Below, piece by piece: positions 1-6,430 of a DNA stretch of 6,430 nucleotides. The DNA is taken from the NCBI RefSeq assembly GCF_018853465.1, contig NZ_JABBOU010000155.1, positions 1-6,430 on the forward strand. The letters run 5' to 3'. This DNA comes from Acidithiobacillus montserratensis. Its GTDB lineage: Bacteria; Pseudomonadota; Gammaproteobacteria; Acidithiobacillales; Acidithiobacillaceae. The first letter of the stretch is position 1. Every line of letters begins with the position of its first letter. The translations under genes were made by a program, and so were the position numbers. Under the pieces are notes generated by a model that was given only the letters and a program-made list of their open reading frames with translations, was not told the DNA's origin and ran no database searches.

Positions 1-153
1 GAAGAATTGGGTGACTTGATTGCCGGGTTTCTCGGGAGCATTACTCTGGGCGATCTGGTGACGCGGCACTTGAAAAAAGAATCAGTGCAAAGTGCGCCGG
101 TTCGTCTACAAAATCGCCATACGTTGCGTACGGCAACGCATGATACCGCTTGA
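1..153 (+). CDS. iscR: IscR, Rrf2-family Fe-S regulator, 3' end only
   Basis: This is an open frame from the first base of the window to a TGA at 151-153, giving the last 50 residues of a protein whose start lies upstream. The segment EELGDLIAGFLGSITLGDLV matches in pattern the C-terminal helix of E. coli IscR (a leucine-rich stretch ending FLSGITLAELV). It is followed by a polar, poorly conserved tail that ends in HDTA. IscR is a winged-helix repressor/activator that senses Fe-S status by binding a [2Fe-2S] cluster; the DNA-binding domain and the cluster-binding Cys/His residues would be upstream and cannot be checked. Its position 23 bases before iscS is where iscR stands in most proteobacterial isc operons. 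The call rests on this short match plus context; another Rrf2 paralogue is the main alternative. Confidence 0.8.
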   Translation, partial: EELGDLIAGFLGSITLGDLVTRHLKKESVQSAPVRLQNRHTLRTATHDTA

Positions 154-161
154 TACCATGA

Positions 162-168
162 GGTGAGG
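162..168 (+). promoter_or_regulatory. Ribosome binding site deciding the iscS start
   Basis: GGTGAGG at 162-168 lies 8 bases before the ATG at 177, a normal spacing. An in-frame GTG at 168 would sit inside this motif and would have only the GAGGT at 160-164, about 3 bases away, so ATG 177 is the preferred start. Confidence 0.6.
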
Positions 169-176
169 TGCAGAAT

Positions 177-1442
177 ATGAGTTCATCGCAAATTATCGAA
201 CTGGAGAGCAAGAAGCCCTTGCTGATCGATCCGGATCGTCCTATTTATCTGGATTACCAGGCAACCACGCCTGTCGATCCGCAGGTGCTGGAGCAGATGC
301 TGCCTTACCTGACCCATGATTTCGGGAATGCGGCGAGTCGTTCTCATGCTTACGGCTGGACTGCGGAAAAAGCCGTGGATAAAGCGCGGCAGCAGGTGGC
401 TGATGCCATTCATGCCGATCCCCGGGAGATTGTCTGGACCTCCGGTGCTACCGAGTCCACCAATCTTGCCCTGAAGGGGGCGGCCCATTTTTACTCCGGC
501 AAGGGTAAACACATCATCACCCTGCGGACCGAGCACAAGGCGACCCTCGATACCTGTCGGCAGCTGGAGCGGGAAGGTTTTGAAGTGACCTATCTCGAAG
601 TTCAGGAGGATGGCCTCGTCGATCTGAAAGCTTTTGAAGCCGCCATTCGTCCGGATACCATCATTGCTTCAGTGCTCTTCGTCAATAACGAAATCGGCGT
701 TATTCAGCCTATGGCCGAGATCGGCCGGATTTTGCGGGCACACAAGGTGCTGTTCCATGTGGATGCCGCCCAGGCACTGGGCAAAGTACCCGTAGATGTG
801 GAGGCCATTCAGGCGGATATGATGAGCTTGTCCGGTCACAAGATGTATGGCCCCAAAGGTATCGGCGCTTTGTACGTGCGGCGTAAGCCTCGGGTACGGG
901 TGGAAGCCCAGGTACACGGTGGTGGTCATGAGCGGGGTATGCGTTCGGGCACCTTGCCTACCCACCAGATTGTCGGGATGGGGGCAGCGGCGGAGTTGGC
1001 GGTGCAGCTCATGGACAGCGACGCCCGGAGAATCGGCAAGCTGCGTGATCGTCTGCTCAAAGGCATTCAGGACCGCGTCGAGGAAACCTACATCAATGGC
1101 AGTATGGAACATCGGGTACCCCATAACCTGAATATCAGTTTTGCCTTTGTTGAAGGCGAATCCCTGATCATGGCCCTCAAGGAAATCGCAGTTTCCAGCG
1201 GTTCAGCCTGTACTTCGGCCAGTTTGGAGCCATCTTATGTACTGCGGGCGTTGGGTAAATCCGACGAGCTGGCCCACAGTTCCATTCGTTTCGGTATCGG
1301 CCGTTTTACGACCGAAGCTGAAATTGATGCCACCATCGAGTTGATTGCCGGCAAGGTGGGCAAGCTGCGGGAATTGTCCCCGCTCTGGGAAATGCATCTG
1401 GAAGGCATCGATCTTAACAGTATTCAGTGGGCCGCTCATTAA
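177..1442 (+). CDS. iscS: Cysteine desulfurase IscS
   Basis: IscS is a PLP-dependent enzyme that converts L-cysteine to alanine and passes the sulfur, as a persulfide, to IscU for cluster assembly and to tRNA-thiolation proteins such as MnmA. From ATG 177 it has 421 residues, against 404 in E. coli. Class V aminotransferase features are visible: SGATES near residue 90, the PLP-stacking His120 in TEHKA, and the Schiff-base Lys222 in [10 protein letters not shown]. The catalytic Cys345 lies in the loop [16 protein letters not shown]. The C-terminus, [19 protein letters not shown], matches the end of E. coli IscS that helps dock IscU. About 18 extra residues precede [13 protein letters not shown], and two residues are missing before FGNAASRSH relative to E. 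coli. An in-frame TTG at 219 would give 407 residues, but its best upstream GGAG is 12 bases away. Cytoplasmic; no signal peptide. Identification is secure; the exact start is less so. Confidence 0.98.
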   Translation: MSSSQIIELESKKPLLIDPDRPIYLDYQATTPVDPQVLEQMLPYLTHDFGNAASRSHAYGWTAEKAVDKARQQVADAIHADPREIVWTSGATESTNLALKGAAHFYSGKGKHIITLRTEHKATLDTCRQLEREGFEVTYLEVQEDGLVDLKAFEAAIRPDTIIASVLFVNNEIGVIQPMAEIGRILRAHKVLFHVDAAQALGKVPVDVEAIQADMMSLSGHKMYGPKGIGALYVRRKPRVRVEAQVHGGGHERGMRSGTLPTHQIVGMGAAAELAVQLMDSDARRIGKLRDRLLKGIQDRVEETYINGSMEHRVPHNLNISFAFVEGESLIMALKEIAVSSGSACTSASLEPSYVLRALGKSDELAHSSIRFGIGRFTTEAEIDATIELIAGKVGKLRELSPLWEMHLEGIDLNSIQWAAH

Positions 1443-1466
1443 GGCCCCCAAGCAAGGAGAACAGTC

Positions 1467-1898
1467 ATGGCATACAGTGAAAAAGTCATCGATCATTATG
1501 AAAATCCCCGCAATGTCGGGGCAATGGACAAGGACGACAGCGGCGTCGGCACCGGCATGGTAGGCGCTCCCGCCTGCGGTGACGTGATGCGGCTGCAGAT
1601 CAAGGTGAACGCCCAGGGCATTATCGAAGATGCCAAATTCAAAACCTATGGTTGTGGTTCAGCCATCGCCTCCAGTTCTCTGGTCACGGAATGGGTCAAG
1701 GGTAAAACGCTTGATGAAGCCATGACCATCAAGAACAGTCATATTGCCGAGGAGCTGGAATTGCCTCCGGTCAAAATCCACTGTTCCGTGCTGGCTGAAG
1801 ACGCCATCAAGGCGGCCGTGGAAGACTATCGCAGCAAGCAGGGTGCTGCTCAGGTCAGCCAGGGTGGCGAAACGTTGTCCGCCCAGGTGGCGCACTGA
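1467..1898 (+). CDS. iscU: Fe-S cluster assembly scaffold IscU
   Basis: IscU is the scaffold on which [2Fe-2S] and [4Fe-4S] clusters are built from IscS sulfur, iron and Fdx electrons, before HscA/HscB release them to acceptors. The 143-residue product is collinear with E. coli IscU from [18 protein letters not shown] onward. Cluster ligands Cys37, Cys63 and Cys106 are present, as is Asp39 in APACGDV, whose mutation stabilises the cluster in the family. The HscA recognition motif LPPVK is at 99-103. E. coli IscU has 128 residues; here a polar, Gln/Ser/Gly-rich tail of about 18 residues (125-143) is added after the last helix. The start has a strong AAGGAG at 1454-1459, 7 bases upstream, in the 24-base gap after iscS. 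Confidence 0.99.
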   Translation: MAYSEKVIDHYENPRNVGAMDKDDSGVGTGMVGAPACGDVMRLQIKVNAQGIIEDAKFKTYGCGSAIASSSLVTEWVKGKTLDEAMTIKNSHIAEELELPPVKIHCSVLAEDAIKAAVEDYRSKQGAAQVSQGGETLSAQVAH

Positions 1899-1908
1899 GG
1901 ATGCCGCT

Positions 1909-2232
1909 ATGGCTTTGACTTTGTCCGAAAGTGCTGTCCAGCAGGTACGCAAGAGTATTGCCAAGCGTGGGAAGGGGCTGGGTATTCGCATTGGGGTCAA
2001 AACCAGTGGCTGTTCCGGCTTGTCTTATGTGATGGAATTTGTGGACACGCCCAATCCGGAGGATATGGTATTCCCACATGATGACGTCAGCCTTTTTGTG
2101 GACCCCAAGAGCTTGATTTATCTGGATGGCACCCAGCTAGATTTCACTCGTGAAGGCCTTAATGAAGGGTTTCGTTTCAATAACCCCAATGTCAAGGATT
2201 CCTGCGGCTGCGGCGAGAGTTTTACGACCTGA
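1909..2232 (+). CDS. iscA: A-type Fe-S carrier IscA
   Basis: IscA is an A-type carrier (HesB/IscA family) that binds iron or an Fe-S cluster and delivers clusters to apo-targets, particularly [4Fe-4S] enzymes. The product is 107 residues, the same length as E. coli IscA. The three conserved cysteines are at the expected positions: Cys35 in [10 protein letters not shown], and Cys99 and Cys101 in CGCGESF near the C-terminus. The open frame extends upstream into iscU, but ATG 1909 is chosen because MALTLSESA aligns with the family N-terminus and because GAGG at 1897-1900, overlapping the iscU stop codon, sits 8 bases upstream. The gap to iscU is 10 bases, so the two genes are probably translationally coupled. 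ErpA is the nearest alternative, but gene context and the [13 protein letters not shown] pattern favour IscA. Confidence 0.97.
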   Translation: MALTLSESAVQQVRKSIAKRGKGLGIRIGVKTSGCSGLSYVMEFVDTPNPEDMVFPHDDVSLFVDPKSLIYLDGTQLDFTREGLNEGFRFNNPNVKDSCGCGESFTT

Positions 2233-2849
2233 TGGCGGATTCGTGTATTCAGTGCGGGGCGGAGCTCGGTGTTCCCCCCGCATTTTGTCATATTTGCGGC
2301 ACTATTCAGCCGTTTCGTCCGGAATTGTCTCTGTTTGCGGTGGTCGGTCTTCCAGCCAGTTTTGACCTGGATGCCCAGTCTTTGCGAGAGCGGGTGCTGG
2401 ATTTGCAGAAAATGCTCCATCCCGATCGCTTTGCCCATGCCGATGCGACCAAACGCCGTTATTCCCTGGAATGGAGTACGCGGCTGAACGAGGCGCTGGC
2501 GATTCTGCGGGATCCCCTGAAACGCGCCGATTATCTTCTCCGGGCTCAGGGTGTGGATGCCCTGGGTGAGCAGGTCAAAGTCGCTGATCCGGCGCTGTTG
2601 ATGTCTCAGATGATGTATCGGGAACGTCTGGAAGATCTGCTGGCGGCCAAGGACCTGCAGGGGCTGGAGGCGCTGCGCACAGAGGTGACCGCAGCAGGCG
2701 ATAAAGCCATTGAAAAGCTCGGCATCTTTCTGAAAACCTTGCCCTGTTCACAAAGCGCTGCTGCTGGAGCCGTGTTGCGTGAACTGCAGTTTCTGGACAA
2801 GCTTGAGGATGAAATCGACCGTGGCGAAGAATCCTTGCAGAACCTCTAA
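2232..2849 (+). CDS. hscB: J-domain co-chaperone HscB with N-terminal four-Cys motif
   Basis: HscB (Hsc20) binds holo-IscU, brings it to HscA and stimulates the HscA ATPase. Its 205 residues read in three parts. Residues 1-28 carry Cys5-X2-Cys8 and Cys19-X2-Cys22, a likely zinc-binding knuckle pair. Residues about 32-110 form the J domain, with HPD at 63-65 in LQKMLHPDRFAHAD and the typical RDPLKRADYLL. Residues about 118-205 form the C-terminal helical bundle that binds IscU, ending in LRELQFLDKLEDEID. E. coli HscB has 171 residues and starts directly with the J domain, so the cysteine segment accounts for most of the extra length. Of the E. coli IscU-contact residues I recall, Leu, Met, Glu and the bundle Phe are kept, while Glu97 appears as Met128. 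The start codon shares one base with the iscA stop (TGATG), which fixes the start and implies coupling. Confidence 0.97.
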   Translation: MADSCIQCGAELGVPPAFCHICGTIQPFRPELSLFAVVGLPASFDLDAQSLRERVLDLQKMLHPDRFAHADATKRRYSLEWSTRLNEALAILRDPLKRADYLLRAQGVDALGEQVKVADPALLMSQMMYRERLEDLLAAKDLQGLEALRTEVTAAGDKAIEKLGIFLKTLPCSQSAAAGAVLRELQFLDKLEDEIDRGEESLQNL

Positions 2850-2898
2850 TGCTGAAGGGCAGACTATGAATACACAAGGTGTTACAGTATGGCTTTGA
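2849..2898 (+). other. Two overlapping mini-ORFs bridging hscB and hscA
   Basis: The hscB stop TAA (2847-2849) overlaps an ATG at 2849 that opens a 6-codon frame (MLKGRL) ending in TGA at 2867-2869. That stop overlaps an ATG at 2866, which opens a 10-codon frame ([10 protein letters not shown]) ending in TGA at 2896-2898. The final stop overlaps the ATG at 2898, which is codon 4 of hscA. The second mini-ORF has a usable AAGGG at 2855-2859, 6 bases upstream. The chain is directly visible; translation of it is inference, and short frames like these can arise by chance. Confidence 0.3.
2876..2881 (+). promoter_or_regulatory. Ribosome binding site of hscA
   Basis: AAGGTG lies 7 bases before ATG 2889. 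This supports 2889 rather than the in-frame ATG at 2898 (codon 4), as does the match of [10 protein letters not shown] to the E. coli HscA N-terminus. The site lies inside the second mini-ORF described at 2849-2898. Confidence 0.6.
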
Positions 2899-4754
2899 TG
2901 CAAATCGCAGAACCGGGCATGACCGCAGATCCCCATCAACGGCGCCTGGCCATTGGTATTGATCTGGGAACCACCCATTCGTTGGTGGCTTCCGTGCTGT
3001 CGGCGGTGCCTACCGTCATGCGCGATCATGCCGGCAAGTACCTCTTGCCTTCGGTGGTGCGCTATCTGGAAAATGATGAGGTTTCCGTAGGTTACCCGGC
3101 GCTGGCAGCAGCAGGCCAGGATCCGCATAACACTATAGCATCGGTCAAACGCTTCATGGGCCGGGGCCATGCGGATGTCCAGAAGCTGGCGGGCCATTTG
3201 CCCTATGATCTGGTACCTGATGAGGGTATGTTGCGGTTGCGAACCCGGGCGGGGGAAAAATCGCCGGTAGAAGTCTCTGCAGAAATCCTCCGGGTACTCA
3301 AAGCCCTGGCTGTGGAAACTCTGGGTGCTGAGCCGGAAGGGGCGGTGATTACCGTGCCTGCCTATTTTGATGAGGCACAGCGCCAGGCGACCAAAGATGC
3401 TGCCCGCCTGGCCGGTCTGCAGGTGTTGCGCCTGTTGGCCGAGCCGACGGCGGCGGCGGTAGCTTACGGGCTGGATAAAAAAAGTGAAGGTTTGTTCGCC
3501 ATTTATGATTTGGGCGGGGGCACTTTTGATATTTCCATATTGCGTTTGCAGGCGGGGGTGTTCGAGGTGCTGGCGACGGCGGGTGATACTGCCCTGGGTG
3601 GGGACGACATGGATCACGCCATTGCTGAGTGGCTGATTGCCGAATCTGGTTCCCCCCAGGGTGATCCCGTCTGGCGGCGGCAACTGTTGCAGCAAGCCCG
3701 TCAGGCCAAGGAGGCGCTGACCGAGCAGGAACAGGTGCCGATTCATCTGGAGCGCGAAGCGGGCAACTCCCGCGCACTGACTTTGTCGCGCAAGCAGTTT
3801 GCAGAGCTGATCCAGCCGGTGCTGCAACGTACTTTGCCAGCCTGTCGCCGCGCCCTGCGCGATGCGGGTCTTAAAGTGAGTGATTTGGATGGTGTGGTGC
3901 TGGTGGGCGGGGCAACCCGGGTACCGGCTTTACGCAGCCTCGTCGCTGAATTTTTTCAGCAGCCGCCGCTGACAGATATTGATCCCGACCAGGTCGTTGC
4001 TCTGGGAGCTGCTATCCAGGCAGATGCACTGGTCGGCAATCAGCGTGAAGACCTGTTGTTGATGGATGTTCTGCCACTGTCTCTGGGCCTCGAAACCATG
4101 GGCGGTCTGGTGGAAAAAATCATCCCCCGCAATACGCCCATACCTGCTGCCAAAGCCCAGGAGTTCACGACCTTCAAGGACGGCCAGACGGCCATGAGTA
4201 TCCATGTACTGCAGGGCGAACGGGATCTGGTGCAGGACTGCCGTTCCCTGGCACGCTTCAGTTTGCGCGGCATTCCCCCCATGGTAGCCGGAGCTGCCCG
4301 TATTCGCGTGACTTTTCAGGTGGATGCCGATGGCTTGTTGACGGTGTCGGCGGAAGAAAGTAGCACGGGGGTGCGCTCGGAAGTGATCGTCAAACCCAGT
4401 TTTGGTCTGGATGACGCGGAAATTGCCCGCATGCTCCAGGAATCTTTTGCGCATGGCGCCGAAGATGTGTCCCAGCGGCGTCTTGCTGAAGCCCGGGTGG
4501 AGGGGGAGCGGGTGCTTGAGGCCTTGCAGGGGGCATTGCAAAGCGATGCAGCACTGCTGGATGCTACAGAACAAGCCTGTCTGGATGCGGCACGCCAAGA
4601 TCTGCAGCAATGCCTGAGCGGCAGCGATGCCGATGCCATTCAGAAAGCGGCCGAGGCCGTCGAAGCGGCGGCTGAACCCTTGGTGCAAAGGCGTATGGAT
4701 AGTGCCCTGCAGCGGGCCATTGCCGGCCGTTCCATAGATGATCTGGGAGATTAA
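2889..4754 (+). CDS. hscA: Hsp70-family Fe-S chaperone HscA
   Basis: HscA is the specialised Hsp70 that recognises the LPPVK motif of IscU and uses ATP to drive cluster transfer to acceptor proteins, with HscB as co-chaperone. The 621 residues are close to the 616 of E. coli HscA. The ATPase domain shows the phosphate-1 loop GIDLGTTHS at 23-31, [20 protein letters not shown] from 153, phosphate-2 [10 protein letters not shown] at 205-214 and the adenosine motif [10 protein letters not shown] at 337-346. The interdomain linker is [14 protein letters not shown] (389-402). The substrate-binding domain follows, including [28 protein letters not shown] and GIPP, and an alanine-rich helical lid runs from about 505 to the end. 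The N-terminus [10 protein letters not shown] and the linker wording separate it from DnaK. fdx starts on the base after its stop. Cytoplasmic. Confidence 0.98.
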   Translation: MALMQIAEPGMTADPHQRRLAIGIDLGTTHSLVASVLSAVPTVMRDHAGKYLLPSVVRYLENDEVSVGYPALAAAGQDPHNTIASVKRFMGRGHADVQKLAGHLPYDLVPDEGMLRLRTRAGEKSPVEVSAEILRVLKALAVETLGAEPEGAVITVPAYFDEAQRQATKDAARLAGLQVLRLLAEPTAAAVAYGLDKKSEGLFAIYDLGGGTFDISILRLQAGVFEVLATAGDTALGGDDMDHAIAEWLIAESGSPQGDPVWRRQLLQQARQAKEALTEQEQVPIHLEREAGNSRALTLSRKQFAELIQPVLQRTLPACRRALRDAGLKVSDLDGVVLVGGATRVPALRSLVAEFFQQPPLTDIDPDQVVALGAAIQADALVGNQREDLLLMDVLPLSLGLETMGGLVEKIIPRNTPIPAAKAQEFTTFKDGQTAMSIHVLQGERDLVQDCRSLARFSLRGIPPMVAGAARIRVTFQVDADGLLTVSAEESSTGVRSEVIVKPSFGLDDAEIARMLQESFAHGAEDVSQRRLAEARVEGERVLEALQGALQSDAALLDATEQACLDAARQDLQQCLSGSDADAIQKAAEAVEAAAEPLVQRRMDSALQRAIAGRSIDDLGD

Positions 4755-5093
4755 ATGACGAAAATACAAGTCCTACCCAATGCCGAATTATGTCCCGAAG
4801 GGGTGGAATTCGAGGCAGAACCGGGGGAAACCATCATTGCTGCCGCCATGCGCCATCATATTGCCATTGAACATGCCTGCGAGATGTCTTGTGCCTGTAC
4901 CACCTGTCATGTCATTTTGCGGGAAGGTTTTGACAGCCTCGAAGCCGCCGAGGAAAAAGAGGAAGATCTGCTGGACAAGGCCTGGGGACTGGAGCCGACT
5001 TCGCGCCTGAGTTGTCAGGCCAAAGTGGCGGATACGCCCCTGGTCATCGAAATACCCAAATACACCATCAATCTGGAAAAGGAGCGGCACTGA
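4755..5093 (+). CDS. fdx: ISC-type [2Fe-2S] ferredoxin
   Basis: This is the adrenodoxin-like ferredoxin that donates electrons to cluster assembly on IscS/IscU, probably for persulfide reduction or reductive coupling of clusters. The 112 residues match the length of E. coli Fdx. Cluster ligands are Cys42, Cys48, Cys51 and Cys87, in HACEMSCACTTCH and RLSCQAK; the additional Cys46 typical of ISC ferredoxins is also present. The acidic helix EAAEEKEEDLLDKAWGLEP (about 63-81) is the usual partner-docking region. The C-terminus IPKYTINLEKERH resembles the E. coli ending. The ATG follows the hscA stop with no spacer, and GGGAG at 4745-4749 within hscA serves as ribosome binding site. No reductase gene is present in the window. 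Confidence 0.98.
   Translation: MTKIQVLPNAELCPEGVEFEAEPGETIIAAAMRHHIAIEHACEMSCACTTCHVILREGFDSLEAAEEKEEDLLDKAWGLEPTSRLSCQAKVADTPLVIEIPKYTINLEKERH
5079..5084 (+). promoter_or_regulatory. Ribosome binding site deciding the iscX start
   Basis: AAGGAG near the end of fdx lies 8 bases before ATG 5093. This favours 5093 over the upstream in-frame ATG at 5012, which is deep inside fdx, and over the ATG at 5111. Confidence 0.65.
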
Positions 5094-5287
5094 TGCACTG
5101 GGGCGATACCATGGACATTGTTTTCGCGCTGGATGAGGCGCATCCCGACGCGGATGTGCAATTGCTTCGTTTCACGGACTTGCATCGCTGGATTGTGGAA
5201 CTTCCAGATTTTGATGATGATCCGGACAAGTCCAGTGAGGGTATTCTCGAAGCCATCCAGATGGCCTGGCTGGCCGAGAAGGACTGA
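5093..5287 (+). CDS. iscX: Fe-S assembly protein IscX
   Basis: IscX (YfhJ) is a small acidic protein that binds IscS and iron and modulates the rate of cluster assembly, competing with CyaY/frataxin for the same surface in E. coli. From ATG 5093 it has 64 residues, against 66 in E. coli. The family pattern is visible: Trp3 near the start, a helix with LDEAHPDAD, then LRFTDLHRWIVELPDFDDDP (residues 25-44) and the closing helix GILEAIQMAWL. Acidic residues at 40-43 belong to the proposed iron-binding/IscS-binding face. The start overlaps the fdx stop as TGATG. The frame is open further upstream to ATG 5012, but that part lies inside fdx and has no family similarity. mnmA begins 12 bases after its stop. 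Confidence 0.95.
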   Translation: MHWGDTMDIVFALDEAHPDADVQLLRFTDLHRWIVELPDFDDDPDKSSEGILEAIQMAWLAEKD

Positions 5288-5299
5288 GGGCTACTGAAG

Positions 5300-6367
5300 A
5301 TGGCGGCACCCAAGGCGCTGGTGGCCCTTTCCGGTGGGGTGGATTCTGCGGTAGCCGCTATTCTCATGCAGGAGCAAGGCTATGATCTGGTAGGCGTGAC
5401 CATGCGTCTCTGGCCGAAAAGTCGCTGTTGTGACGAAAAAGATATTGAAGATGCCGCCGAAGTCTGTGCCCGTCTGCAGATTCCCTATCAGGTGCTGGAT
5501 TATCGTGAGGCTTTCCGCCAGCAGGTCGTAGATGTGTTTGTCGCAGAATATCAGGCCGGACGCACGCCCAATCCCTGTGCGCGCTGCAATCAATTTCTGA
5601 AGTTCGATGCACTATTGGAAGAAGGTCAAAAACTGGGCGCCAGTATCCTGGCTACGGGCCACTACGCCCGACTGCTGGACACGGAATCCGGCACCGCCCT
5701 GTTGCGCGGCGAAGATGCCGGCAAAGACCAGTCCTATTTTCTTTTTGCCCTGGGTGCCGGACTGCTCCCGCAGTTGCGTTTTCCCGTCGGAGCCATGCAC
5801 AAGGACGAGGTCCGTGCCTTGGCCCGCAAACATGCCTTGCCGGTGGCCGCCAAACAGGACTCCCAGGATATCTGTTTTGTCCCGGACGGAGACTACCGCC
5901 GTTTTCTCGCCGATTACGCCGGACTGGATCTGGAACAGGAAGGGGAGATGGTGGACAGCAGTGGTCAGGTCATCGGTCATCATGCCGGCGTCCTCAATTT
6001 TACCGTAGGGCAACGCAAGGGGTTGGGGGGAGGCAGTGGCCAGCCACGCTATGTGCTGGCCTTGGACCCCGTTCGCAATCAAGTCCGGGTAGGCAGTGAA
6101 AAGGAGCTCTACCAGCCCCGGGCTTATTTGCAGGAATGTAACTGGCTATTGCCCCTGGATGCCTCCAGGGAGCATCCGGTCACGGTGAAATTACGTTATC
6201 GTTCCCGCCCTGAACCGGGGATTTTGTTTCTGAAAGAGCAGGGGCGGGCCGAAATCCACTTTGCCGAGGGACAACGGGCCATCACTCCCGGACAAGCGGC
6301 CGTCTGTTATGCGGGGGAGCGGCTGCTCGGCGGGGGCTGGATCTGTACCGCTGAAAAGCCAGCCTGA
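5300..6367 (+). CDS. mnmA: tRNA-uridine 2-sulfurtransferase MnmA
   Basis: MnmA adenylates U34 of the tRNAs for Lys, Glu and Gln and replaces the 2-oxygen with sulfur that originates on IscS, improving decoding and frame maintenance. The 355 residues (368 in E. coli) begin with the PP-loop ATP site LSGGVDS (10-16). GRTPNPCARCNQFLKF spans 88-102: Cys96 aligns with the E. coli nucleophile Cys102, and Cys93 replaces an aspartate there. SQDICF at 188-193 carries the persulfide cysteine Cys192. KDQSYFL (142-148), VGQRKGL (236-242) and AITPGQAAVCY (328-338) are family signatures of the catalytic and C-terminal beta-barrel parts. GAGGG at 5286-5290 lies 9 bases before ATG 5300. The gene is 12 bases after iscX, so it is probably cotranscribed with isc. 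No Tus relay genes are in the window. Confidence 0.97.
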   Translation: MAAPKALVALSGGVDSAVAAILMQEQGYDLVGVTMRLWPKSRCCDEKDIEDAAEVCARLQIPYQVLDYREAFRQQVVDVFVAEYQAGRTPNPCARCNQFLKFDALLEEGQKLGASILATGHYARLLDTESGTALLRGEDAGKDQSYFLFALGAGLLPQLRFPVGAMHKDEVRALARKHALPVAAKQDSQDICFVPDGDYRRFLADYAGLDLEQEGEMVDSSGQVIGHHAGVLNFTVGQRKGLGGGSGQPRYVLALDPVRNQVRVGSEKELYQPRAYLQECNWLLPLDASREHPVTVKLRYRSRPEPGILFLKEQGRAEIHFAEGQRAITPGQAAVCYAGERLLGGGWICTAEKPA

Positions 6368-6430
6368 AGGAAAACTGCAGTCATAAGCTCTATCAGCCTC
6401 AGAACGCCGGTTAGGGGAGATGTTTTTTGC
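6368..6430. other. Sequence after mnmA, possible start of a next gene
   Basis: No convincing Rho-independent terminator is seen: the T-run at 6421-6428 is preceded only by a weak CCTC/GGGG pairing. An ATG at 6420 opens a frame (MFF...) that runs off the window, but the purine-rich AGGGGAG at 6413-6419 abuts it with no spacing, so that start is doubtful. The operon could continue beyond the window. Confidence 0.3.

Noticed and set aside
1744..1908. Upstream extension of the iscA frame into iscU
   Set aside because: The extra residues have no family similarity and overlap the conserved IscU C-terminal coding region; ATG 1909 has a good ribosome binding site and gives exactly the family length.
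2748..3827. A 359-codon open frame on the - strand opposite the 5' half of hscA
   Set aside because: It lies opposite a well-identified gene, has no recognisable domain, and is explained by the codon bias of hscA leaving few stops on the opposite strand.
3930..4769. A 279-codon open frame on the - strand opposite the 3' half of hscA
   Set aside because: Same reasoning: no domain, no plausible operon, entirely within the antisense of hscA.
5012..5092. Upstream extension of the iscX frame into fdx
   Set aside because: It overlaps the conserved Cys87 region of fdx, has no IscX similarity, and ATG 5093 has its own AAGGAG and the TGATG overlap.
6398..6430. Possible Rho-independent terminator after mnmA
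   Set aside because: The T-run is present but the preceding stem is only about four pairs with a G-T mismatch-type pair and a 12-base or longer loop, too weak to call.
1..6430. Mobile elements, CRISPR arrays, tRNA/rRNA genes or horizontal-transfer signs
   Set aside because: The window is filled end to end by collinear housekeeping genes; no inverted repeats, repeat arrays, transposase fragments or RNA gene signatures were seen.

Overview
The window is a nearly complete ISC iron-sulfur cluster assembly operon, all on the + strand: the 3' end of iscR, then iscS, iscU, iscA, hscB, hscA, fdx, iscX and the tRNA 2-thiouridylase gene mnmA. Protein sequences resemble the E. coli ISC proteins closely enough to place key residues one by one. 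The combination of a moderately GC-rich genome, the enterobacterial/beta-gamma proteobacterial gene order and the presence of mnmA at the end suggests a gamma-like proteobacterium. Acidithiobacillus (Acidithiobacillia) is my best guess, from general resemblance only and not from any search.

Layout: bases 1-153 carry the C-terminal 50 codons of an IscR-type Rrf2 regulator. iscS (177-1442) and iscU (1467-1898) make the sulfur donor and scaffold. iscA (1909-2232) is the A-type carrier. hscB (2232-2849) and hscA (2889-4754) are the dedicated co-chaperone/chaperone pair. fdx (4755-5093) is the [2Fe-2S] ferredoxin that supplies electrons. iscX (5093-5287) is the small acidic IscS-binding protein. 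mnmA (5300-6367) uses IscS-derived sulfur to make 2-thiouridine at the tRNA wobble position. The last 63 bases hold no clear gene; a start codon at 6420 could open another one.

The genes are packed as one transcription unit. Gaps run from -1 to 39 bases, with TGATG stop/start overlaps at iscA/hscB and fdx/iscX, and no terminator or internal promoter that I can see. Functionally, IscS takes sulfur from cysteine, IscU builds the cluster with electrons from Fdx and modulation by IscX, HscA/HscB release it, and IscA carries it on. MnmA is a second consumer of IscS sulfur, so cluster assembly and tRNA thiolation are joined in one operon.

This is a conserved housekeeping region and I see no undescribed system in it. 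The points most worth a second look are: (1) an N-terminal four-cysteine metal-binding motif on HscB of the type seen in human HSC20 and absent from E. coli HscB; (2) mnmA as the last isc gene, with a CxxC plus C cysteine triad that could ligate an Fe-S cluster; (3) a chain of two tiny ORFs with overlapping stop/start codons that bridges hscB to hscA; (4) terminal extensions on IscS and IscU.
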